The notes beneath the pieces were generated by a model. It was not told where the DNA came from and searched no databases. It worked only from the letters and a program-made list of their open reading frames with translations. A stretch of DNA of 64,000 bases from CALVGQ01 sp964368495 (GTDB taxonomy: Bacteria > Bacillota_I > Bacilli_A > Erysipelotrichales > Erysipelotrichaceae): contig CAYJAJ010000005.1 of the NCBI GenBank assembly GCA_964368495.1, positions 1 through 64,000 on the forward strand, given 5' to 3'. The first letter of the stretch is position 1; every line of letters starts with the position of its first letter. The position numbers were made by a program, and so were the translations under genes. Positions 9,212 through 18,776 of the stretch are shown here, in pieces.

Positions 9212-9469
9212 ATGACTGATTCAAATAAAATTTATGTGAAAGAGGATGATGGTAGCGAAAAAGAAATGGAAATTCTTTTCACTATTGAAGATTACAACGA
9301 TAAAGATTATGTATTGTTTACTGATCCATCAGATGAAGATGGAGAAGTTTTTGCATGCGCATATAATGAAGACGGGAGTATGGTACCAGTCGAAGATGAG
9401 GCTGAGTTACAAATGATTGATGAAGTTTTTAATGCATTTATGGATGAATTTGAAAATGAAGAAGAGTAA
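9212..9469 (+). CDS. DUF1292 family acidic protein (YrzB-like)
   Basis: This 85-residue, very acidic protein has the DUF1292 pattern: ILFTIED near residue 22, YVLFTDP near 33 and a Glu/Asp-rich C-terminus. ATG 9212 is chosen because GAGG at 9199-9202 lies nine bases upstream; the in-frame ATG at 9197 would overlap that site. The gene sits between ruvX and mltG exactly as yrzB does in Bacillus. The biochemical role is unknown in all members. The next gene starts inside it at 9456. Confidence 0.88.
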   Translation: MTDSNKIYVKEDDGSEKEMEILFTIEDYNDKDYVLFTDPSDEDGEVFACAYNEDGSMVPVEDEAELQMIDEVFNAFMDEFENEEE

Positions 9470-10502
9470 ATTTTTATTATATTTAATTTCAATTCTAGTT
9501 TTATTAATAGGCGGATCATTTATTTATTTTAATAATCAACTTCAAGCTACCAATTTAAGAGATGGAGTACTTTTTAGTATTGAGAGTGGGGAATCAGCTT
9601 CATCAGTAATCAATCGTCTTGAAGATGAAAAACTAATTAAAAGTGCTGATGTAGGAAAAATATTTTTAAGAATTAATAATCAATATTCATTTAAAGCAGG
9701 TACATACGAATTAAATGGATATATGAATCTTGATGACATTTTTGAATTGATTTCAAATAGTTCAATGGCAATGAATGATGATGTTGTGATTACTTTTATC
9801 GAAGGGGATTGGGTAAAACACATTGCTGAAAAAATTGAAGAGAATCTTGATGTAACTGCTGATGAGTTATTAACACTTTGGAATGATGAACAGTACATTC
9901 GTTCATTAATGGTAGATTATCCCTTTATTACTGAGGATATATTTAATGAGGAAAGTCGCTATTATCTAGAAGGGTACTTAATGCCAGATACATATTATTT
10001 TGCTAAAGAATCAGATGCTGATGTTATTACACGACGAATTTTAGATCAATCGTTGAATGTTTATGATAAGTATAAAGTTGACATCGATAACAGTGGCTTT
10101 AGTATTCATGAAGTTTATACATTGGCATCCATTGTTCAATATGAAGCTGCATCTGTAGAAGATATGAAAATGATTTCTGGAGTGTTTTTAAATCGTATAG
10201 AAATATCCATGCCTCTTGAATCTAGCGTTACTGTATGTTACGCAATAGATATCGATAAAGATGGAGATTGGCGAGACTGTGAGACGAATCCAGATTTTGA
10301 TTCTGCATACAACACATATAAAGTTGGTGGACTACCTCCAGGGCCTATTTTAAATGCGGGTGAGGACGCTATAGCTTCAGTTTTATATCCTACAGAATCT
10401 AATTATTATTTCTTTTTGGCTGATGTTTATGGAGATGGAACAGTATATTATTCAGAAAATTATCAACAACATTTAGAATACAAACGTAAATATTTAGATT
10501 AA
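9456..10502 (+). CDS. mltG: Endolytic transglycosylase MltG (YceG family)
   Basis: This 348-residue protein has a short basic N-terminus, one membrane helix (about residues 4-22) and an extracellular YceG domain. Seen are the LysM-like region (about 30-100), ASIVQYEAA with the probable catalytic Glu near 230, and YNTYKVGGLPPGPI near 290. MltG cleaves nascent glycan strands near their lipid end and is thought to set peptidoglycan strand length. ATG 9456 gives a clean membrane anchor; an upstream ATG at 9417 in the same frame lies deep in the preceding gene. It overlaps that gene by 14 bases. Confidence 0.9.
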   Translation: MKKSKFLLYLISILVLLIGGSFIYFNNQLQATNLRDGVLFSIESGESASSVINRLEDEKLIKSADVGKIFLRINNQYSFKAGTYELNGYMNLDDIFELISNSSMAMNDDVVITFIEGDWVKHIAEKIEENLDVTADELLTLWNDEQYIRSLMVDYPFITEDIFNEESRYYLEGYLMPDTYYFAKESDADVITRRILDQSLNVYDKYKVDIDNSGFSIHEVYTLASIVQYEAASVEDMKMISGVFLNRIEISMPLESSVTVCYAIDIDKDGDWRDCETNPDFDSAYNTYKVGGLPPGPILNAGEDAIASVLYPTESNYYFFLADVYGDGTVYYSENYQQHLEYKRKYLD

Positions 10503-10514
10503 AGAGGTAAACCA

Positions 10515-11144
10515 ATGAAACCTATAATTATTGCGATTGCTGGGGGAAGCGCATCTGGCAAAACATCCATTGCTAAAAAATTAAAGGATCAAGTAAATAA
10601 TAACAATTCTGTAGTAATTATACGATTGGATGATTACTATAAATGTCAAGATCACTTATTGATGGAGGAACGTGTTAAAACAAATTATGATCATCCTTTT
10701 GCATTTGATATGGATTTATTGTTATACCATTTGAATGAATTGATTTTAGGTAATGCTATTGAGCGTCCAACATATGATTATGTCCTTCATACAAGAAGCG
10801 ACCAAACAAAGATAATCTGCCCATGTGATGTTATTGTACTTGAAGGATTATTCGCTCTTGAAGATGAACGTATTCGTGCATTGTCACATATTAAAATTTT
10901 TGTAGATACGGCTGCTGACATTCGTTTTATACGTCGATTAAAAAGAGATGTTGAAAATCGTGGAAGAACACTTTCATCTGTAGTTAATCAGTACATGAAT
11001 ACTGTTCGTGTTATGCATGAATTGTTTATAGAACCTAGCAAGCGTTATGCTGATATTATTATTCCAGAAGGTGGGCATAATACTGTGGCAATCGATTTAC
11101 TAAATACAAAAATTAGTAGTATAATTAAGACCAATATGATATAA
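10515..11144 (+). CDS. udk: Uridine kinase
   Basis: This 209-residue nucleoside kinase has the P-loop GGSASGKTS at residues 10-18, RLDDYYK near 37, DHPFAFD near 59 and the lid segment RFIRRLKRDVENRGR near 136. It phosphorylates uridine and cytidine in pyrimidine salvage. It follows mltG by 12 bases with AGAGGTAA as ribosome-binding site and precedes greA. The mltG-udk-greA order is conserved in Bacillus, where U32 proteins also occur nearby. Confidence 0.94.
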   Translation: MKPIIIAIAGGSASGKTSIAKKLKDQVNNNNSVVIIRLDDYYKCQDHLLMEERVKTNYDHPFAFDMDLLLYHLNELILGNAIERPTYDYVLHTRSDQTKIICPCDVIVLEGLFALEDERIRALSHIKIFVDTAADIRFIRRLKRDVENRGRTLSSVVNQYMNTVRVMHELFIEPSKRYADIIIPEGGHNTVAIDLLNTKISSIIKTNMI

Positions 11145-11167
11145 TACCGAAAGTTAGGAGTGAATTT

Positions 11168-11641
11168 ATGAGCGAAAAAATATTTGTTACTCAAGAAGGT
11201 TTAGATGAGTTAAAACAAGAATTAGAGAATTTAATCCACGTTGTTAGACAAGAAGTAATTGAAGATTTAAAAGCTGCACGTGCTCAAGGGGATTTATCTG
11301 AAAATGCTGATTATGATGCAGCAAGAGATCGTCAAGCACAAGTCGAAGCACGTATTTCACAAATAGAAAACATGCTTAAAAATGTTGAGATTATTGAAGA
11401 AAGTAAAACAGGAAAAGTTGTTCGTTTAGGATCTACTGTTCAAATCTTAGATATGCAAACGAATGAAACAATTATTTATTCTATTGTTGGTTCTGTTGAA
11501 TCAGATCCACTAAATGGCAAGTTGTCTAATGTGACACCATTAGCAGTGGCAATACTAGATAAACGTGTAGGAGCAGTTGTAGAAGTACCAGTTGCTGACC
11601 CATACAAAGTAAAAATCTTAAAAATTAATGTTGAGAAATAG
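11168..11641 (+). CDS. greA: Transcription elongation factor GreA
   Basis: This 157-residue protein has the N-terminal coiled-coil finger (about residues 1-75), including RAQGDLSENADYDAARD, the acidic tip region that enters the RNA polymerase secondary channel. A C-terminal FKBP-like domain follows. GreA promotes cleavage of backtracked transcripts. It has an AGGAG site and lies 23 bases after udk. Length and motifs are normal for the family. Confidence 0.96.
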   Translation: MSEKIFVTQEGLDELKQELENLIHVVRQEVIEDLKAARAQGDLSENADYDAARDRQAQVEARISQIENMLKNVEIIEESKTGKVVRLGSTVQILDMQTNETIIYSIVGSVESDPLNGKLSNVTPLAVAILDKRVGAVVEVPVADPYKVKILKINVEK

Positions 11642-11682
11642 GGTTTTTAATTAATTGGAATATAAATAAGTAGGTGATCAAT

Positions 11683-12150
11683 ATGAGAAAACTACTTATT
11701 TTTTTTATTTGCATTTGTTTTTTTTCATGCATTAGTTATGAATTTAAATCATATAAATCAATGCATAATTATACAATTACTGTTGAAGTACGTGGAGAGC
11801 TTGAAAACCCAGGTTTGTTTGTAGTTAACGCCCCAATCCAGTTTAACGAACTATTGAAACTATTAAAATTGACAAAAGATAGTGATTTTTCACATATTGG
11901 TCTACAAAAAATAATTAAAAATAATGAAATAATTGTTATCAGAAAAAACAGTGAACTACAATACATTTCAATTAATAGTGCAACACTGGAAGAATTACAA
12001 ATGTTGCCTGGAATTGGGGAAGCGACTGCCATAAAAATCATCGATTACAGAACAACTAATGGTGGATTTAAAACATTAGAAGAAATCATGAACATTAATG
12101 GAATAAAAATGGCAAAATTCGAAAAAATCAAGGATTTAATATGCTTATAA
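11683..12150 (+). CDS. comEA: ComEA-type DNA-uptake receptor
   Basis: This 155-residue protein has an N-terminal hydrophobic anchor (about residues 3-16), an SLBB-like segment with VEVRGELENPG near 28, and a C-terminal helix-hairpin-helix DNA-binding domain. The last includes LPGIGEATAIKIIDYR and a second hairpin near 137. ComEA binds incoming DNA at the outer face of the membrane and hands it to ComEC. ATG 11683 is six bases after AGGTGA; a GTG at 11674 overlaps that site. The next gene, comEC, starts inside this one at 12141. Together they indicate at least the core of a competence system. Confidence 0.9.
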   Translation: MRKLLIFFICICFFSCISYEFKSYKSMHNYTITVEVRGELENPGLFVVNAPIQFNELLKLLKLTKDSDFSHIGLQKIIKNNEIIVIRKNSELQYISINSATLEELQMLPGIGEATAIKIIDYRTTNGGFKTLEEIMNINGIKMAKFEKIKDLICL

Positions 12151-14039
12151 ATCTCCCATTAATAGCACTATTTCTCTTTTTTCTCTCTTTTAAATCTATT
12201 CTTTCCATGGCATTGTCAATTCTTTTACTCATTCTATGTAAAAACCAATGTAATAAACTAACAGTGGGATTAATATGCTTAATTTCGCTAAGAATTTTAA
12301 TTATAAATGATCCGGATGTTGACCTTCCATTAAAGGCGAAAGTGATTGAAGTTAACCCGGCATCCTATATTGTTTCATCTTCATATGGCAACATAATGCT
12401 AATTGATGATAATTCATATTATTTGGATGATATTTTGTTAATTGATGGACAAATACTAAAAGAAGAAGATAGTGTGCATTTTTTCAGTTTTGATTTCGAT
12501 AATTATCACAATCAGAAAAATATCGTAGCGACCATTTTTAGCGATGGGACTGAAAAAATAAGTAACTCTTCCTCTTTTCGAGGTTCTATTCATAAAGAAA
12601 TCTCTAAAAGACTACATAATGAACAAGAATTATTAATGAAGTTATTATTAAATCAAACAGTGAATGAAAATGATTCACTTGTAATATCTTGTGGGTTTCA
12701 TTTCGGTGTGCTGCTTTATTGTATAAGAAAAGTGTTAAAACTATTTATAAAGAAAAATAATATTAAAATAATACAATTAGTTTTATTGGGACTATATTAT
12801 TTCTTTATACATGAAAGCATTGCATGTATTCGATATGGGTTCTTTATCTTATTATCGGATGTGAAACTATTAAATAAAGAAAAAATTGCTGTTTTCACAA
12901 TTTTTATTTATCTTTTAAATCCATTTTTATTAAGTTCATTAAGTTTCATAATTCCTATTGGATTAAAATTGCTTAATTACAAAGAACAATTGAATAAAAT
13001 TATATTTTTGATATGTGTTCAATCTTTTTATTTTTATCAATTTAACTTTATTCAAATTCTTGTTTTTAGAATTGTTCAACAATGCTTTGCATTATTAACA
13101 GTATTTAGTTTTATTGATTTGATGTTAAATACTCATTATTCAATTCAAATATTTGAATTACTAAATCAATTATTAGGTAATCAAATTATAAATCTATTTA
13201 CATATAATGGAAAAATTTCATTTATCTTATTTTTATGGATACTATGCTATTTATTTTATAATCCTAAACGAGAAAAAAACATCTTTTTGTTTATTGTTTT
13301 GGTTATTTACTTTTCTTTTGGATTTGTTTCAGTTTTTGCGGAGGTTTCGATGATAAATGTAGGGCAAGGAGACAGTTTCTTGATTCGACTTCCATTTAAT
13401 CAAGGAAACGTACTAATTGACACGGCAAAAGAGTCTGCATATGATCATGTGTTATCTTTTTTAAAAGCGAAAGGGATTAAAAATATTGATTATTTAATCG
13501 TAACGCATGATGATGAAGATCACAGTGGAAATGTTGAGAATTTAAAGCAAGATTTTTTAATAAACAATATTGTCGATACATTTCAAGAAAAAATACAACT
13601 TGATGAGTTGACAATCAATTTTTTGTCAACTGGGTTCAATTATGACAATAAAAATGATAACAGTTTAGTTTTTGAAGTGAATATGAATGAAATTGACTTC
13701 TTATTTCTAGGCGATGTTTCTAAGGAAGTTGAAAATGATTTGCTACAAAAATACCCATATTTAAAAAGTGATGTTGTTAAGATAGCTCATCATGGAAGTA
13801 ATACTTCTACTGATGAAAATTTTTATTATCAAATTGATCCTAAGCTCGCACTTATCAGTGCAGGCATAAATAATCAGTACAATCATCCTAGTTTGGATGT
13901 GATAAAAACATTAGATACATTGGCAATTCCTTACTTAAATACACAAAATCAAGGAGATGTTACAATAATGATGACAAGATTTTTTAATTTTATTATCACT
14001 GCTGATAAACAATTTGTTATAATGGATGTGGTGATATAA
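12141..14039 (+). CDS. comEC: ComEC/Rec2 family competence channel
   Basis: This 632-residue protein has N-terminal membrane helices and a short soluble OB-like part. The multi-helix competence domain (about residues 170-395) includes CGFHFGVLLY and CIRYGFF. A metallo-beta-lactamase-like domain from about 403 has NVGQGDSF, THDDEDHSGN near 454, HHGSNTS near 551 and NHPS near 581. ComEC forms the inner-membrane channel for single-stranded DNA uptake, and the C-terminal domain may degrade the non-transported strand. It is shorter than the roughly 750 residues usual in Bacillus, mainly in the membrane and OB parts. It overlaps comEA and holA, so all three are coupled. Confidence 0.9.
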   Translation: MLINLPLIALFLFFLSFKSILSMALSILLLILCKNQCNKLTVGLICLISLRILIINDPDVDLPLKAKVIEVNPASYIVSSSYGNIMLIDDNSYYLDDILLIDGQILKEEDSVHFFSFDFDNYHNQKNIVATIFSDGTEKISNSSSFRGSIHKEISKRLHNEQELLMKLLLNQTVNENDSLVISCGFHFGVLLYCIRKVLKLFIKKNNIKIIQLVLLGLYYFFIHESIACIRYGFFILLSDVKLLNKEKIAVFTIFIYLLNPFLLSSLSFIIPIGLKLLNYKEQLNKIIFLICVQSFYFYQFNFIQILVFRIVQQCFALLTVFSFIDLMLNTHYSIQIFELLNQLLGNQIINLFTYNGKISFILFLWILCYLFYNPKREKNIFLFIVLVIYFSFGFVSVFAEVSMINVGQGDSFLIRLPFNQGNVLIDTAKESAYDHVLSFLKAKGIKNIDYLIVTHDDEDHSGNVENLKQDFLINNIVDTFQEKIQLDELTINFLSTGFNYDNKNDNSLVFEVNMNEIDFLFLGDVSKEVENDLLQKYPYLKSDVVKIAHHGSNTSTDENFYYQIDPKLALISAGINNQYNHPSLDVIKTLDTLAIPYLNTQNQGDVTIMMTRFFNFIITADKQFVIMDVVI

Positions 14040-15019
14040 TGAATTATTGTATTTATGGAAATGAAAGCTTATTAGTTAAGCAAAAAATTGATGAAGCAAT
14101 TGAAAATTTTATAGTCAATCAAGATGATTTATACATATCTCGTTATGATGCTAGTTTAAATGATTTTAATCTGCAAGAGGTATTGGATGATTGTTGGACT
14201 ATTCCTTTTTTAACGCGCTATAAAGTAGTGGTAATATCCAATGCTGTTTTTTTGACGGGAAATAGTACGATGAGTGAAAATGACCAACAGAATTTAATTG
14301 ACTATCTTCAAAATCCATCACCTGATACTATTTTTATATTAACTGGGAGTTTTGAAAAACTTGACACAAGAAAAAAAGTAGTTAAGTCACTTTCAAAAAA
14401 TACTCAAGTAACGAAGTGCAATCAACTTGATGAACAACAATTTCAAGCATTTGTTAGACAAAGTTTGAAGAATAAACATATAGAATTGTCAAATGATACT
14501 TTAGAGGAACTTTTAAGCCGCTTAAAACCAGATATGCAAGGATTCAAGAATACACTTGATAAATTAATACTCTACCCGAATGAAATTGATAAAAGTGTTA
14601 TTAAAAGACTTGTAGCTAAGCCTCTTGATGATAATGTGTTTTCACTTGTGGATGCGGTAATGAGAAAAGATTTGAAAAGTGCAATGCATATATGGCACGA
14701 TTTACAAGTAATCAACACTGATCCCATCGGTTTAGTTTCGCTCATTGGGGGTCACTTTCGATTGCTTTATCAAGTGAAGGTTTTAAGTAATCAAAATTTG
14801 CTGGAAAGTGAAATTGTGTCGACATTAAAGGTTCACCCTTATCGTATAAAACTTGCATTAAAATCGGTGAGAAATATTTCAAATGAACGACTTTCTATGT
14901 TAATATTACAAAGTGCAAATTTAGATCAATCATTAAAGCTTGGTTTAATTGAAAAAACATTAGGGTTTGAAAATTTTCTAATAAGAATTACAAAAGGAGA
15001 AGAGCATGGAATCAATTAA
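14039..15019 (+). CDS. holA: DNA polymerase III delta subunit
   Basis: This 326-residue AAA+-like clamp-loader subunit starts with NYCIYGNESLLVKQKI. It has the TRYKVVVISNAVF segment near residue 60, the mid-domain LKPDMQGFKNTLDKL near 161 and a helical collar domain. HolA opens the beta clamp during loading. It is encoded directly after comEC with a one-base overlap (TAATG), the usual position in Firmicutes. The usual next gene, rpsT, is absent here and a serine dehydratase overlaps the end by 14 bases instead. Confidence 0.9.
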   Translation: MNYCIYGNESLLVKQKIDEAIENFIVNQDDLYISRYDASLNDFNLQEVLDDCWTIPFLTRYKVVVISNAVFLTGNSTMSENDQQNLIDYLQNPSPDTIFILTGSFEKLDTRKKVVKSLSKNTQVTKCNQLDEQQFQAFVRQSLKNKHIELSNDTLEELLSRLKPDMQGFKNTLDKLILYPNEIDKSVIKRLVAKPLDDNVFSLVDAVMRKDLKSAMHIWHDLQVINTDPIGLVSLIGGHFRLLYQVKVLSNQNLLESEIVSTLKVHPYRIKLALKSVRNISNERLSMLILQSANLDQSLKLGLIEKTLGFENFLIRITKGEEHGIN

Positions 15020-16217
15020 AAACTTATATCAAATTGGTTATGGACCAAGTAGTTCACATACTCTTGCTCCTGCTAAAGCATGTAAAATGTACAAAGATGA
15101 GTTTCCTAGTCTTCAACGGGTTGTTGTTGAATTATATGGTTCTTTATCTTTAACAGGAAAAGGTCATTTTACTGATTATATTATTAAAAAAACATTTGAT
15201 GACATTTCCTGTGATGTTGTTTTTAAATTGAATTGGGATGAAACTTTTGAAAACGGATTTTATATTTTTGGCTATGACGACAACGATCAGTTAATAGAAA
15301 AATGGACTGTTTTTTCTCTTGGTGGTGGATGCGTGAGAATTTTGGAAAAGCCTGCTGCCAAAGATGAACACGTATATCCGCACAAATCAATGAGTGAAAT
15401 TATGGATTTGTGTATACAAAAGAATTGGACTTTTATTGATTATATTAATCAATATGATAAAGGTTGCGAACAATATTTAGACAAAGTATTAGATAAAATG
15501 TTAGAAGAAGTTGAAGAAGGGTTATCCAAGACAGGTGTTTTGCCTGGTAAGTTACAATTGGAAAGAAGTGCTAAATCAATATATATGAAAGCACAAAGTA
15601 ACAATGATGAATATGAAAAGATTAAACTCATGCAGATGGCTTATGCATATGCTGCATCTGAACAAAATGCATCCATTGAAGTGGTAGTTACTGCACCAAC
15701 ACTTGGGGCATGTGGAATTCTTGCAGGAATGATGTATTATTACTATAACGATATCGGAATCACTAGAAATCGATTAATTAAAGCATTGATGGTTGGTGGT
15801 TTGTTCGGGAATATTATTAAGCACAATGCTACAATATCTGGGGCAGTAGGTGGTTGCCAGGCTGAAATTGGTACGGCTTGTTGTATGGCGGCAGCAGCAG
15901 CTGCTTCTATTAATGATTTAAATTTAAAACAGATTGAGTATGCTGCAGAAATTGCTATGGAACATAATCTTGGTTTAACATGTGACCCTGTTGGTGGGTA
16001 TGTTCTTATCCCTTGCATTGAAAGAAATGCAGTTGGACTGCTTCGTGCATTTGATTCAATGATTCTAGCAAAGCACATGGGGAAAATCAAAGAAAATCGT
16101 GTGCGTTTCGATATGGTAGTTAACACGATGAGCTATACTGGAAAAAAATTACCAATTGAGTTAAAAGAAACATCATTAGGTGGCCTAGCTATGGAAATAA
16201 AGCTGCCTAAAGAATAG
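15006..16217 (+). CDS. sdaA: L-serine ammonia-lyase, iron-sulfur type, single chain
   Basis: This 403-residue protein joins the two parts that are separate subunits in Bacillus: a beta-type N-terminus with GPSSSHT at residues 13-19 and an alpha-type C-terminus. The latter has VTAPTLGACGI near 230, SGAVGGCQAEIG near 277 and CDPVGGY near 326. The conserved cysteines there hold the [4Fe-4S] cluster. It deaminates L-serine to pyruvate and ammonia. It overlaps holA, so it is probably expressed with it. Coupled with the acetate kinase gene downstream, it fits an amino-acid-fermenting lifestyle (inference). Confidence 0.92.
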   Translation: MESIKNLYQIGYGPSSSHTLAPAKACKMYKDEFPSLQRVVVELYGSLSLTGKGHFTDYIIKKTFDDISCDVVFKLNWDETFENGFYIFGYDDNDQLIEKWTVFSLGGGCVRILEKPAAKDEHVYPHKSMSEIMDLCIQKNWTFIDYINQYDKGCEQYLDKVLDKMLEEVEEGLSKTGVLPGKLQLERSAKSIYMKAQSNNDEYEKIKLMQMAYAYAASEQNASIEVVVTAPTLGACGILAGMMYYYYNDIGITRNRLIKALMVGGLFGNIIKHNATISGAVGGCQAEIGTACCMAAAAAASINDLNLKQIEYAAEIAMEHNLGLTCDPVGGYVLIPCIERNAVGLLRAFDSMILAKHMGKIKENRVRFDMVVNTMSYTGKKLPIELKETSLGGLAMEIKLPKE

Positions 16218-16225
16218 GAGAATTT

Positions 16226-16432
16226 ATGTTAAAGTTATTGTGTTTTCCATTTAAATTTACATTTTCAATCGCAACATTTTTATTATCAATTTGCGGTAGA
16301 TTTTTAACGATCTTAATTGGATTTATTTTTTCTTTTTTAGGTTTGACATTATGTGTAACAGTGCTAGGTATCTTTATCGGCATTCCATTGACTGTTTTGG
16401 GCTTAAGTCTTATTGTTAAGGGGATATTCTAG
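16226..16432 (+). CDS. Small hydrophobic membrane protein, 68 residues
   Basis: The protein is almost entirely hydrophobic and holds two membrane segments (about residues 8-26 and 27-64) with small GIFIGIPLTVLG residues. AGGAG lies 7 bases upstream, and the stop TAG overlaps the GTG start of the U32 gene by one base. I do not recognise the family. Tight coupling on both sides makes it a real gene. No function can be assigned. Confidence 0.75.
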   Translation: MLKLLCFPFKFTFSIATFLLSICGRFLTILIGFIFSFLGLTLCVTVLGIFIGIPLTVLGLSLIVKGIF

Positions 16433-18678
16433 TGAAAGATATAGAGTTATTAGCACCAGCGGGATCGATGGAGGCGTTAGTTGCTGCTGTGAGTAGTGGA
16501 GCTGATGCGATATATCTTGGAGGCATTCGATTCGGTGCAAGAGCATTTGCAGGAAATTTTGATAATGATGAAATTTGTGAAGCTGTTGCCTACTGTCATA
16601 TCCGTAATGTAAAGGTGTATGTGACTGTAAATACACTTATTTACGAAGATGAGTTAAATGATGCACTAGAATATATTAGATTTCTATACAATGCTCACGT
16701 TGACGCAGTTATTGTTCAGGATTTTGGTCTTTTTGAAATGATCAAAGAAAATTTTCCTGACTTTGAAATTCATTGTTCAACCCAAATGCATGTACACAAT
16801 AAAAATGGATGCCAAGTTATGAAACAACAAGGGGCAGCTCGTGTTGTTTTAGCACGAGAAAGTTCAATTGATTTAATCAAAGAGTGCAGTAAAGTTGGTA
16901 TTGAACTTGAAGTTTTTATTCATGGTGCACTTTGTGTAGGAACAAGCGGACAATGTTTAATGAGTAGTTTTCAAGGTGGAAGAAGTGGAAATCGTGGAGA
17001 GTGTGCTCAACCTTGTCGATTAAAATACACACTTACAAATTTATCCAAAAATGAAAAGGTGAAAACAGATGGCGATTATTTGTTAAGCTTAAAAGATCTG
17101 TATACACTTGAGCATATTCCAGAACTAATTGAAGCTGGAATACATAGTTTTAAAATAGAAGGTCGAATGAAAAGGCCTGAATATGTGGCAGAAGTTGTAC
17201 GAGTGTATCGTGAAGCAATTGATCGATATCATAATCACTGTGAATCAAAAAACACATTTAAAGACAAGCAGTCATTAATGAAATTATTTAATCGTGACTT
17301 TACATCAGGGTACTTGTTTAATCAACACGGAAAGGCAATTGCCAATTCAACTCGCCCAAATCATATGGGAATTGAAATAGCTAAAGTAATAAAATGTTCT
17401 GCAAATTTGGTTTGTTTGAAATTAAGTTATGATTTATCTCAAGGAGATGGAATACGCATACTGAATAAAAATGAAGATGTAGGATTAATGGTTAATAAGA
17501 TGTATAAGAATGGATTGTTGGTATCTAAGGCTTATCAAAATGATGAGGTTGAAATTAAAATCAATAGAAAATGCAATGTTTTCGTGAATGATAAAGTTGT
17601 TTTGACATCAGATAAAAATCAACTAAGTGAAATTCAATCCAATATTAAACACTATTACAAAAGGTTACAGATTCAAGCTACATTTATTGCAAAAGAAAAT
17701 GAACCTTTTTTGATTCGACTATCACATGGTTCACATGTTGTTGAAGTGCAAAGTGAACAGTTAAATACGAAGTCAATTAATAAACCTATTACAATAGAAA
17801 ACATCATTACGCAACTCTCGAAAATTAAAGATACTCCATTTGAAATATCAGATTTTCAAATTGATATTGAAGAGGATTTGTTTATTAGTTTAAAGTCAAT
17901 TAATGAATGTAGAAGGTTGGCTATCTTTAAATTAATTGAGGAAAAAATTAAGGTAAAGCGAAGTGCACTTCCACGAGCTGAAAATTATAACATAAGTACC
18001 AAATGCTTAGATAGAAATATAATAGTGATTGACCATGTTTCACAAATGGATAACTATGATGAAAATTTTTTAGTGTTCTCAAACAGAAAAAATCTTTATT
18101 CAAAACCAAATATTTTTCAAAAAGGTTATAAAGTTAATGAATTGGATATCGACTTTAGTGGAGAATTTGTATTGTTGTCCCAAATCGGTGATTTTAATAA
18201 CAGTCTTGAGGATTCATTTAGGATTGCTGATACGAGTTTTAATGTAACAAATAGCTACGCAGTTCGGTTTTTAAAGAGGTTAAATGTTGACTCTGTTGTT
18301 GTTTCCCATGAAGTGGATAATATTCAATATGAAAAAATAAAGAGTGAATATAAAAAACGATTTTCTGAAGATGTAAATTTAGGGAAAATGATTTATGGAC
18401 ATCGTGAGTGTATGATAATGAAAACATGCATTGTAAATACTCAAATTGCAAATAATGGTAAAAAAGAGTGTATGCTTTGTCGTGACCAACAATTTATGCT
18501 AACGAATCAAAATCGTGTTTCATATCTAGTTCATCAAGATGATTATTGTCATAGTATTTTGTTAGAAGAAAAGCCATACAATGACTTACAGGCAAAGGAA
18601 CAATTTGACTTTTTTTTGGTGAATTTTACGATTGAAGATGAAAAACAAGTTTCAAAGTTGATACATGAACTCAATTAA
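16432..18678 (+). CDS. U32 family peptidase-like RNA hydroxylation protein
   Basis: This 748-residue protein starts with ELLAPAGSMEALVAAVSSGADAIYLGG, the hallmark of peptidase family U32. It has SGQCLMSS and GECAQPCR (near residues 180-197), which contribute cysteines of an Fe-S site, and a C-terminal pair of cysteine motifs (CMIMKTC and CMLCRD near 657-683). Despite the name, the best-studied members (TrhP, RlhA) hydroxylate tRNA U34 or 23S rRNA using prephenate-derived chemistry. The long form with a middle insertion is like RlhA/YdcP. Start is GTG, overlapping the preceding stop. Bacillus has the U32 genes yrrN and yrrO in the same udk-greA area. Whether the target is tRNA or rRNA is not decidable here. 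Confidence 0.85.
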   Translation: MKDIELLAPAGSMEALVAAVSSGADAIYLGGIRFGARAFAGNFDNDEICEAVAYCHIRNVKVYVTVNTLIYEDELNDALEYIRFLYNAHVDAVIVQDFGLFEMIKENFPDFEIHCSTQMHVHNKNGCQVMKQQGAARVVLARESSIDLIKECSKVGIELEVFIHGALCVGTSGQCLMSSFQGGRSGNRGECAQPCRLKYTLTNLSKNEKVKTDGDYLLSLKDLYTLEHIPELIEAGIHSFKIEGRMKRPEYVAEVVRVYREAIDRYHNHCESKNTFKDKQSLMKLFNRDFTSGYLFNQHGKAIANSTRPNHMGIEIAKVIKCSANLVCLKLSYDLSQGDGIRILNKNEDVGLMVNKMYKNGLLVSKAYQNDEVEIKINRKCNVFVNDKVVLTSDKNQLSEIQSNIKHYYKRLQIQATFIAKENEPFLIRLSHGSHVVEVQSEQLNTKSINKPITIENIITQLSKIKDTPFEISDFQIDIEEDLFISLKSINECRRLAIFKLIEEKIKVKRSALPRAENYNISTKCLDRNIIVIDHVSQMDNYDENFLVFSNRKNLYSKPNIFQKGYKVNELDIDFSGEFVLLSQIGDFNNSLEDSFRIADTSFNVTNSYAVRFLKRLNVDSVVVSHEVDNIQYEKIKSEYKKRFSEDVNLGKMIYGHRECMIMKTCIVNTQIANNGKKECMLCRDQQFMLTNQNRVSYLVHQDDYCHSILLEEKPYNDLQAKEQFDFFLVNFTIEDEKQVSKLIHELN

Positions 18679-18679
18679 G

Positions 18680-18718
18680 GCGTTAAATTCAATTTATTGT
18701 TGAATTTAGCGCTTTTTC
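18680..18718 (+). terminator. Intrinsic terminator after the U32 gene
   Basis: A 13-bp stem (GCGTTAAATTCAA with TTGAATTTAGCGC, one G-T pair) with a short loop is followed by TTTTTCTT. It starts immediately after the stop at 18678 and ends the long mltG-to-U32 transcript. Confidence 0.9.
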
Positions 18719-18741
18719 TTATATTATTTATCACTAAATTT

Positions 18742-18750
18742 TGATATAAT
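18742..18750 (+). promoter_or_regulatory. Probable extended -10 promoter for smc
   Basis: TGATATAAT (TGn plus TATAAT at 18745-18750) lies 27 bases before the smc start and just downstream of the terminator. The -35 region (about 18722-18727) is poor, as allowed for extended -10 promoters. Confidence 0.5.
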
Positions 18751-18776
18751 ATTTTAATGTAATAAGGAGGCATACT

